Shown piece after piece: positions 5,601 to 10,227 of a stretch of DNA of 10,227 nt. The DNA is taken from the NCBI GenBank assembly GCA_031287395.1, contig JAITTA010000165.1:1-10227 (forward strand), read 5' to 3'. The DNA comes from Dysgonamonadaceae bacterium. Lineage in GTDB: Bacteria; Bacteroidota; Bacteroidia; Bacteroidales; Azobacteroidaceae. How positions within the stretch are numbered: position 1 is the first letter of the stretch; each line of letters begins with the position of its first letter. Position numbers and translations under genes: made by a program. The notes under the pieces were generated by a model that was not told the origin of the DNA, did no database searches, and worked only from the letters and a program-made list of their open reading frames with translations.

Positions 5601-8242
5601 AACATCTTATCCTGATCCGTCTCGATATACCCATCTTCGTCCGTCTGGTTTACATTAATCCCCACGTACGCAGAAAAAGGAGAAAAAGGCATACTCTGAA
5701 CGAAAGTACTGACATCTCCGCCCGGTTCAAAGACACGGCTGATAAATGTTGCCTGCAACATTCCCGGAGCATTTTGAGCTTCAGGTAATTTCAAGTCGAA
5801 TCCGGCATTCCCTTCCACATTCAGATTTCCTTTAAAAACATCGATTTTATCGGTATAAAAAGAACTGGCGGGATTATTAAACACATATTTTTCATATCCC
5901 TTGAATTGAGTCGCCACCTTAGCCAACGACATTTCAACGGCAGCCTTCAGCCCGCTCGCCTTCGTACCGGTCAACCAATTAGAAGAAAGGATCGTCCGGA
6001 CAGATCCTTTGGATGCATCCAACCGCGTTACCGGAATATCTAAATTAACTTTCAATCGATTCGGTTTTATCGCTTCAATCCGAAGTGATTTATGAAATGA
6101 AGCTCCCCCCACTTTCACATAAGCATTCCAAACTCCGGTAATATCATCCGGATCCGTTGAGATGTGAAAAACATGAAAACCATTGAGCCCGTTGATAGAT
6201 GTTTGTTTCGTATAAAACTGCCCTTTAGGATTATAAATTTCTATGGAAACCGGATGGGAATCCGGGATTTTACGCAATTTATCTTCTAAAATAAAACCGA
6301 TATGTAAAGTATCCCCGGGACGCCATACCCCTCGTTCACCGAAAACAAAACCTTTCATTCCCTTTTGAGTTTCCTTTCCTCCCACGTCAAAACGGCTTAA
6401 CGATTTCTCTTCACCATCTACAAGCCGGAGATAAGCTTTCTGATTTCCGGATTCTGCAGTCAGAATAAACGGTTTTCCCTTCAACTCAATCATTGCAAAA
6501 CCGTCTCCATCGGTTTCCGACGAACCGACGACTTGCAATTGAAAATTGTACGCTTTGACTTTTGCCCCTTTTAATGGATTGGTATTCAATATATTATTAA
6601 CCACAACCCATAATTTACCTCCGGTATTTGCTTTTACAATAACCCCGACATCAGAAGCCAAAACATTACAGGCTGTTTTCGTATTTTCAGCCAACATATA
6701 GTAGCTTGATTTTGAAGGGTCATTCCGGTCATTCCAATCATATTCTTCCCAATCAATTTCATTTCCACTCCAATAATAAGTCTGAGGTATATCCCATACA
6801 GCCTCATCTTCTTCCGAAAGAGCATCCGAATCAATGCGGGCCAAACTTTCGTCAGGGATAAAACCGGTTCGATCATGGTTCGAAAGATAAAGAGAATATT
6901 CCTTTTTAAAAGAAAGTTGAATCCTGTAAATTGCTCCGGGTTCCTGGTTTATTACATCAGCTAAATCAATGGAGAAATGATTCCACTTGTCTAATTTTAC
7001 ACCAGGATCGGTATCCAGAGGAATCGTTTTCCTATAAATCAATCTGCCTGAACGGCGCAATTCGTTATCTGAAGAAAGCGTATTGGATTGCATAAACATC
7101 AACACATTTTTTTCATAAATACGAATTATCTGCAAATCAACAGCACGAATATTAACCGATTTAAACGGCAAAATCAGATTTTTAGAATCAGGAAGAATCG
7201 AACCGGGATTGGCTATTTCCACACGGGGTTTCAAAGACTCGGCGACAAGGGAATAAGTAGTTTCGGACGACAGGGACTCTCCCTTATAGTTTTGAACCGC
7301 CTTATCTATCCGGACAGTAAATTCCTTCAAATCTCCTTTTTCAAAAAATACGTTTACAATATTTCCTTCTTTTTGAAAAACATAATCAGAAATTTCCTGA
7401 ATATTGATTAATCCTCTCAAATCCTGAGCAGAAGAAAGCGGATCGGAGAATACAATCCCGATTCCGTTTTCCGGTTCCGTAATCAACCGGGCATTTAAAA
7501 CACAAAAAGGCTTCAATGCGGGAATTCGAACCGATTCCTCAATCTTTCTGTCCACTCCGATGAGGGCACCGTCAATATAAATGTTCAAGGTCCGGTTGTC
7601 CTGATCCCTCTTGATATTTTCAATTGTAATTCCGTATTCGGTCGGAACCGGAGTAGGCTCTATTTTCACAGTATGCGTATGATCTCCTTTGATTTCGACA
7701 AGGACCATTTTCTTCACCTGTTCCAGGTTAACTCTGTCTCCAAACCGGAGTATCCCTTCTATCGAAGCAACTTCCGGATTGGATTCATCCACAAAATAAG
7801 GATGCATCTCCAGTCCGAAATTCTGAGGAGTCACCCGAAAAGAAAAAGCAAATTTGCTTAATTTCTTTTCTACATTCATTACTTTCCCCAAACGGAAAGA
7901 TGCATTGTACAATGTTCCCTGCTTTAATTGTCCGGAATCAGGCACAAACTCAACAGTACGATTATTTATCCAATAGGTTTTCCCTTTAATTGACGGAGAA
8001 AATTTGAATAATTCATCTTTCAATTCAATATTCAACTCAACGACAGGCTGTTCCTGAGCAAACTCAATCTTTATCGTCGACTGGGAAGAAATGGATCCTC
8101 CCGTAAAAGCATTGATATAAGGCGCGTATTCCGAAGAAGGAATAATTTCTTTGTTTTGGCTACATGAAAACAAAATCAAACTCATTAAAAAACAATAGCA
8201 AAAATAATCGTGAAATTGAACTTTTTTTTTCATAATGGACAT
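2642..8242 (-). CDS. Bacterial alpha-2-macroglobulin lipoprotein with thioester motif
   Basis: This 1866-residue protein has a lipoprotein signal (KKK, then a hydrophobic stretch and lipobox L24-F25-S26 before C27). After Cys there is no acidic export tag such as KDD, so a periplasm-facing anchor seems likelier than surface display. Domain order: N-terminal macroglobulin-like strands to about 600; the family motif RGVWRPGD (637-644); IEAIKPNRLKV near 720; the A2M domain with VDEGLLDLTAFKTPDPWNEF from 1131; the thioester C1411-S-E-Q1414 opening the helical thioester domain to about 1700; a C-terminal MG10-like domain to 1866. By family knowledge it traps proteases that cut a bait region and covalently links them through the thioester, backing up damaged-envelope defence. 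The bait region cannot be placed. Residues about 465-520 are unusually rich in Asp, Glu, Trp and Tyr. The usual partner PBP1C (pbpC) is not next to it here. An ATG at codon 4 is an alternative start. Confidence 0.93.
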   Translation of the reverse strand: MSIMKKKVQFHDYFCYCFLMSLILFSCSQNKEIIPSSEYAPYINAFTGGSISSQSTIKIEFAQEQPVVELNIELKDELFKFSPSIKGKTYWINNRTVEFVPDSGQLKQGTLYNASFRLGKVMNVEKKLSKFAFSFRVTPQNFGLEMHPYFVDESNPEVASIEGILRFGDRVNLEQVKKMVLVEIKGDHTHTVKIEPTPVPTEYGITIENIKRDQDNRTLNIYIDGALIGVDRKIEESVRIPALKPFCVLNARLITEPENGIGIVFSDPLSSAQDLRGLINIQEISDYVFQKEGNIVNVFFEKGDLKEFTVRIDKAVQNYKGESLSSETTYSLVAESLKPRVEIANPGSILPDSKNLILPFKSVNIRAVDLQIIRIYEKNVLMFMQSNTLSSDNELRRSGRLIYRKTIPLDTDPGVKLDKWNHFSIDLADVINQEPGAIYRIQLSFKKEYSLYLSNHDRTGFIPDESLARIDSDALSEEDEAVWDIPQTYYWSGNEIDWEEYDWNDRNDPSKSSYYMLAENTKTACNVLASDVGVIVKANTGGKLWVVVNNILNTNPLKGAKVKAYNFQLQVVGSSETDGDGFAMIELKGKPFILTAESGNQKAYLRLVDGEEKSLSRFDVGGKETQKGMKGFVFGERGVWRPGDTLHIGFILEDKLRKIPDSHPVSIEIYNPKGQFYTKQTSINGLNGFHVFHISTDPDDITGVWNAYVKVGGASFHKSLRIEAIKPNRLKVNLDIPVTRLDASKGSVRTILSSNWLTGTKASGLKAAVEMSLAKVATQFKGYEKYVFNNPASSFYTDKIDVFKGNLNVEGNAGFDLKLPEAQNAPGMLQATFISRVFEPGGDVSTFVQSMPFSPFSAYVGINVNQTDEDGYIETDQDKMFDIVTLNSDGKPVDRQNIEYKVYKIGWSWWWESNTESLDAYINGNSKEPVLSENIASKGGKARIKFRVDYPDWGRYLVYVKDKESGHATGKIVYVDWPSWRGRSMKTDPNGITMLSFSTDKKSYEVGEEVTVIIPKASKGRALVALENGTSVISRSWVDVENEKDSKYKFKVTEEMAPNFYIHVSLLQPHAQTTNDMPIRLYGVVSVMVTNKNSTLHPVIEMPEMLRPEKEFTVKVKEKSGRPMTYTLAIVDEGLLDLTAFKTPDPWNEFYSREALGIRTWDIYDYVIGAFGGKFSSLFSIGGDEALKPVNEKANRFKPVVKFLGPFAIKKGETGTHKLQLPPYVGSVRTMVVAEQSGAYGNVEKTVPVKNPLMILPTLPRVMSVGEDILLPVNVFAMENSVKNVVVKVETLGLSKVIDSSSKPVKFSKIGDEIVYFSLKVGTQTGVEKVKVTATGNGESVTETIEIQVRNPNPAVIEEVSQLLSPGQEEIFSYNLKENSNESWVKLEVSRIPSVDINRRFDYLNDYQHCCSEQLVSKAFPLLYIDQFKNLDEKEKDRIGKNVREAIRRLYGRQLQSGGFAYWPGQTSFYAWINSYVGHFLVEARKKGYDVNEQVLNRWKSLQRTIAMNWQYETDHSQSRYLYSQEDLQQAYRLYTLVLAGVPEYGAMNRLKELQGLSQQARWRLAAAYALDGKKDIANELIFNVEAFVNPYSSSNATYGSYSRDEAMVLETLVLLNNMPKALEQAKRISKNLSSESYFSTQSTAYSLMAMGEFANKMGKGMIEADWSLNGKSRNLLKTAKAVTQIDIPSDKTAGMVKLKNMGTGNLYVSLTSKFKPLKDTLPVISNNLRLEVSYADMNGHSLDVSSIKQGTDFIARIKVVNISGINDYADLALTQIIPSGWEIFNERMMRGEGEITPQENYSFRDVRDDRIFTYFDLRRSEVKIFKVRLQAAYAGKYILPAVQCEAMYDTQTQGRTKASQVEVIK
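2661..2741. repeat. Two inverted repeats in the macroglobulin 3' end (tsaE 3' untranslated side)
   Basis: TGCGAAGC (2661-2668) pairs with GCTTCGCA (2703-2710) across 34 nt. TGCCGG (2717-2722) pairs with CCGGCA (2736-2741) across 13 nt. Both lie just beyond the tsaE stop, inside the last 35 codons of the opposite gene. Neither is followed by a T-run on either strand. They could fold in the tsaE read-through RNA and help end or stabilise it, or be chance products of coding constraint. Confidence 0.3.
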
Positions 8243-8324
8243 CGTTTTTGTGATAAATCACCTAATTTCCTCTACTTATAACTGCAACTTTGAAAAACAA
8301 TAGGTAATAGTTAGAAATTTTATA

Positions 8325-8358
8325 CAAATGTAATCATACTTTCTTGTCTTTAAAACAA
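8325..8358 (-). promoter_or_regulatory. Predicted promoter of the alpha-2-macroglobulin gene
   Basis: On the minus strand TACATTTG (plus-strand CAAATGTA, 8325-8332) is a perfect TAnnTTTG -7 box, and TTG (plus-strand CAA, 8356-8358) lies 23 bp upstream as a -33 element. Transcription would start near 8318, giving a leader of about 75 nt before the start codon at 8242. Confidence 0.55.
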
Positions 8359-8363
8359 CCCGG

Positions 8364-8400
8364 GACATCAATTTTGTTTCAAATATTTGAAAAAGATGTC
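8364..8400. repeat. 16-bp perfect palindrome inside a flanking inverted repeat
   Basis: TTTCAAATATTTGAAA (8377-8392) is a perfect 16-bp palindrome. It is bracketed by GACATC (8364-8369) and GATGTC (8395-8400), which also pair with each other, though with unequal spacers (7 and 2 nt). It sits just upstream of the predicted macroglobulin -33 element. The position fits an operator for a dimeric regulator. It has no T-run and lies outside any gene. Confidence 0.5.
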
Positions 8401-8523
8401 AAAATTTTCATCCCCATCGTTCATTTTCTCATTAAATATTACAATGCTGTACATTCCGAGTTATCAAACCGGTATTCCATATTTCTAATTTAACTTAAGA
8501 CAAATGATATGCCATAAAATCAA

Positions 8524-8669
8524 CAAATATACACCTCAAATTTTCAAATATACACTTTTTATCTATTTCAAAAACATATTTAATTGATATACAATAATTT
8601 AAATTTAGCATAATATACAAAAAAAAATAGAAAATATACACCATAGTTTCATAACTAAATTGTATATTT
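8524..8669. repeat. Array of AAATATACA repeats, last copy inverted over a -7 box
   Basis: CAAATATACAC occurs at 8524-8534 and again at 8545-8555, exactly 21 bp (two helical turns) apart. AAATATACACC recurs at 8632-8642 as it does at 8525-8535. The reverse complement TGTATATTT lies at 8661-8669, forming a 9-bp inverted repeat with 8632-8640 across 20 nt. The ATATACA core also occurs at 8587-8593 and 8613-8619, the latter 21 bp before the copy at 8634-8640. The inverted copy overlaps the rightward -7 box. The array looks like repeated binding sites for one regulator; the protein is unknown. The region is very AT-rich, which raises the chance background. Confidence 0.5.
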
Positions 8670-8670
8670 G
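8663..8670 (+). promoter_or_regulatory. -7 box of a short rightward transcription unit
   Basis: TATATTTG is a perfect TAnnTTTG box, with transcription predicted from about 8677. No TTG stands at the expected -33 distance, so the promoter may need an activator; the repeat array directly upstream would be a candidate site. The downstream unit ends at the terminator at 8812-8845. Confidence 0.45.
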
Positions 8671-8719
8671 TGGTGTTTTTATGACGTAAATATCTCTAAC
8701 CCTTAACTATTAACTAACT

Positions 8720-8761
8720 ATGGAAACATCAAAACGTTTTCTCAATTTCAGATTAATTTAA
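8720..8761 (+). CDS. Possible 13-residue leader peptide upstream of leuS
   Basis: ATG at 8720 opens METSKRFLNFRLI, closing with TAA at 8759-8761. It is the first sizeable ORF of the predicted short transcript; an earlier ATG at 8681 stops after two codons. The 11-mer TTAACTATTAA occurs just before the ORF (8703-8713) and again over its stop (8758-8768). The peptide has two Leu codons (CTC, TTA) and one Ile codon, too few for a classical leucine attenuator. The ORF may be a leader peptide, a tiny protein or chance in a non-coding RNA. Translation is not shown by any sequence signal beyond the start and stop. Confidence 0.3.
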   Translation: METSKRFLNFRLI

Positions 8762-8764
8762 CTA

Positions 8765-8786
8765 TTAAATTTTTCATTAAATTTAA
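8765..8786 (+). other. AT-only hairpin after the leader ORF
   Basis: TTAAATTT (8765-8772) and AAATTTAA (8779-8786) form an 8-bp stem with a TTCATT loop, four bases after the leader stop codon. The stem is all A-T and weak in RNA. It does not share bases with the terminator downstream, so it is not an evident antiterminator. Confidence 0.35.
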
Positions 8787-8811
8787 AGTATAGGTTAACT
8801 TTAATTCATCG

Positions 8812-8845
8812 AACCCGTTCTCTTGTGAAAGACAACGGGTTTTTT
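8812..8845 (+). terminator. Strong intrinsic terminator upstream of leuS
   Basis: AACCCGTT (8812-8819) pairs with AACGGGTT (8834-8841). Inside, TCTT (8821-8824) pairs with AAGA (8829-8832) over a GTGA (GNRA-type) tetraloop, with one C-C mismatch between the two stems. Six T residues follow the GGG (8840-8845). The T-run works only for rightward transcription. It ends whatever starts at the box at 8663, about 50 bp before leuS. Confidence 0.85.
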
Positions 8846-8858
8846 ATGAAATATTGAT

Positions 8859-8866
8859 TAACTTTG
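8859..8866 (+). promoter_or_regulatory. Predicted -7 box of the leuS promoter
   Basis: TAACTTTG followed by CGCC is a perfect TAnnTTTG box lying between the terminator and the leuS ATG. Transcription would start near 8873, leaving about 19 nt of leader. The -33 position falls on the T-run of the terminator and has no TTG. The box implies that leuS does not depend on read-through from the upstream short unit. Confidence 0.5.
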
Positions 8867-8891
8867 CGCCTTGAATAAAATCAATACGATT

Positions 8892-10227
8892 ATGGCTTAT
8901 AATTTTAACGAAATTGAAAAAAAGTGGCAGAATTATTGGAAAGAAAATAGCATTTACCGGGTAAAAGAGGATCCCGGCAAACCCAAATTCTATGTTCTGG
9001 ATATGTTTCCCTACCCTTCCGGAGCCGGATTGCATGTAGGGCATCCTCTCGGATACATCGCATCCGATATCTATTCCCGTTACAAACGGCTGAAAGGATT
9101 CAATGTATTGCATCCAATGGGATACGACGCTTATGGCCTGCCCGCGGAACAATATGCCATACAAACCGGTCAGCATCCGGCAGTCACCACTCAGGAAAAC
9201 ATTGATCGTTATCGTAAACAAATGGACAAAATCGGATTCAGTTACGATTGGGATCGTGAAGTAAGAACCTGTGAACCGGGTTACTACCGATGGACTCAAT
9301 GGGCTTTCATCCAAATGTTTAATTCTTATTATTGCTACGATGCGCAACAAGCCCGTCCCATTGCCGAACTGATGGATGTGTTCGGACAACAGGGAACGAA
9401 AGGTCTGAATATCGCCTGCAGCGAAGAACTGAATTTCACGGCAGAGCAATGGAATTCGAAAACGGAAAAAGAACAACAGGAAATCCTTCTCAATTACCGG
9501 ATTGCTTACCTGGCCGACACCATGGTAAATTGGTGTCCTGCCCTGGGAACGGTACTGGCCAATGACGAAGTCAGTGAAGGCGTTTCCATCCGGGGAGGAT
9601 ATCCGGTCGAACAAAAACGGATGCGGCAATGGAGCCTGCGCGTATCGGCTTATGCTCAACGCCTGTTGGACGGATTAGAAGCTATCGATTGGACCGATTC
9701 CCTGAAAGAAACGCAAAAAAACTGGATTGGCCGCTCGGAAGGCGCTGAGATGCAATTCAAAGTGAAAGATTCCAATCTCGAATTTACGATATTCACGACC
9801 CGAGCCGACACGATTTTCGGAGTTACCTTTATGGTACTGGCTCCTGAAAGCGAATATGTTTCTCGCGTTGTTACCGCAGAACAAAAAGCGGAGGTGGAAA
9901 CTTACCTCAATTCCGTCAAACGACGCACGGAACGCGAACGGATTGCCGATCGCAAAGTGAGTGGGGTATTCACAGGTTCGTATGCCATCAATCCATTCAA
10001 CGGAGAAGCGATTCCAATCTGGGTTTCCGACTATGTATTAGCAGGATACGGAACCGGAGCTATTATGGCTGTACCGGCACACGACAGCCGGGACTACGCT
10101 TTTGCCAAACATTTTAACCTGCCGATCATTCCATTGATTGAAGGTTGTGATATTTCGAACGAAAGTTTCGATGCCAAAGAAGGCATTATGATGAATTCGG
10201 GATTTTTGAATGGTTTGACCGTGAAAG
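8892..10227 (+). CDS. leuS: Leucyl-tRNA synthetase, N-terminal 445 residues (3' truncated by window)
   Basis: The frame is open from the ATG at 8892 to the window end, about half of a protein usually near 900-940 residues in this phylum. It charges tRNA-Leu with leucine in the cytoplasm. Visible features: the class I signature FPYPSGAGLHVGH with HVGH at 48-51; GYDAYGLPAEQYA (77-89) of the active site; the CP1 editing domain with FTTRADTIFGVTF from 301 and GTGAIMAVPAHDSRD ending at Asp401, the Asp expected to hold the amino group of mischarged amino acids. The KMSKS loop lies beyond the window. Residues about 146-200 form an insertion before NWCPALGTVLAND (213-225). The zinc-site cysteines normally following are replaced by VSIRGGYPVEQ (231-241), leaving only Cys215. 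I recall both as usual in Bacteroidota LeuRS. The start is supported by MAYNFNEIEKKWQ, the normal N-terminus. Confidence 0.97.
   Translation, partial: MAYNFNEIEKKWQNYWKENSIYRVKEDPGKPKFYVLDMFPYPSGAGLHVGHPLGYIASDIYSRYKRLKGFNVLHPMGYDAYGLPAEQYAIQTGQHPAVTTQENIDRYRKQMDKIGFSYDWDREVRTCEPGYYRWTQWAFIQMFNSYYCYDAQQARPIAELMDVFGQQGTKGLNIACSEELNFTAEQWNSKTEKEQQEILLNYRIAYLADTMVNWCPALGTVLANDEVSEGVSIRGGYPVEQKRMRQWSLRVSAYAQRLLDGLEAIDWTDSLKETQKNWIGRSEGAEMQFKVKDSNLEFTIFTTRADTIFGVTFMVLAPESEYVSRVVTAEQKAEVETYLNSVKRRTERERIADRKVSGVFTGSYAINPFNGEAIPIWVSDYVLAGYGTGAIMAVPAHDSRDYAFAKHFNLPIIPLIEGCDISNESFDAKEGIMMNSGFLNGLTVK

Larger units (their letters stand above)
8243..8891. other. 649-bp divergent regulatory region, no sizeable gene
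   Basis: This AT-rich stretch separates the minus-strand macroglobulin gene from plus-strand leuS. It holds the macroglobulin promoter, the palindrome at 8377-8392, the AAATATACA array, and a short promoter-to-terminator unit ahead of leuS. The stretch 8401-8520 shows nothing I can name. No ORF longer than a leader peptide is supported, and nothing resembles a tRNA. Confidence 0.7.

Noticed and set aside
8524..8552. The two CAAATATA sites as leftward promoters (TATATTTG on the minus strand)
   Set aside because: They match the -7 box but lack a TTG at a suitable distance, and a better-spaced promoter lies nearer the macroglobulin gene at 8325-8358. They are listed as repeats instead.
8524..8669. 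The repeat array as a CRISPR or origin iteron set
   Set aside because: The repeats are only 9-11 bp with irregular spacing, no similar-length spacers, no cas gene, and no replication initiator gene nearby.
8812..8845. The terminator as a leucine attenuator of leuS
   Set aside because: No competing antiterminator pairing is apparent, the upstream peptide has only two Leu codons, and leuS has its own -7 box downstream. Kept as a terminator only.
8844..9659. 271-codon minus-strand ORF over the start of leuS
   Set aside because: It is the mirror of the well-supported leuS frame, which carries HVGH and other conserved motifs. The ORF's product resembles no family I know.

Overview
The window looks like chromosomal DNA of a Bacteroidota member, probably Bacteroidales. 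The evidence is: several promoter-like TAnnTTTG boxes of the type used by the Bacteroidota primary sigma factor, start codons without Shine-Dalgarno sequences, a leucyl-tRNA synthetase with the insertion and zinc-site loss I associate with this phylum, and a very large lipoprotein alpha-2-macroglobulin. Genus cannot be fixed from the sequence alone.

Layout, left to right. (1) Bases 2-250 are the 3' end of a P-type cation ATPase gene. (2) Bases 345-2190 are AT-rich and accessory-looking: a DKNYY-repeat lipoprotein, then a 72-codon piece matching only the C-terminus of a sodium:neurotransmitter-symporter-family transporter (probably a gene remnant), then a two-repeat DUF1508/YegP-like small protein with a good promoter of its own. 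(3) Bases 2236-2652 are tsaE, the ATPase of tRNA t6A synthesis. It converges on and overlaps by 11 bp the end of (4), a 5.6-kb minus-strand gene for a thioester-containing alpha-2-macroglobulin lipoprotein, a predicted periplasmic protease trap. (5) Bases 8243-8891 are a 649-bp gene-free divergent region. It holds a promoter for the macroglobulin gene, a 16-bp perfect palindrome, an array of AAATATACA-type repeats, and a self-contained short transcription unit: promoter box, 13-codon ORF, AT hairpin and strong intrinsic terminator. The leuS promoter box follows. (6) From 8892 to the window end runs the first 445 codons of leuS.

The genes do not form one pathway. tsaE and leuS are translation housekeeping genes, the macroglobulin is envelope defence, and 345-2190 is lineage-specific material. 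I found no CRISPR array, tRNA, rRNA, transposase or integrase. The least explained parts are the 8.3-8.85 kb region and the transporter remnant. I see no clear new multi-gene system.
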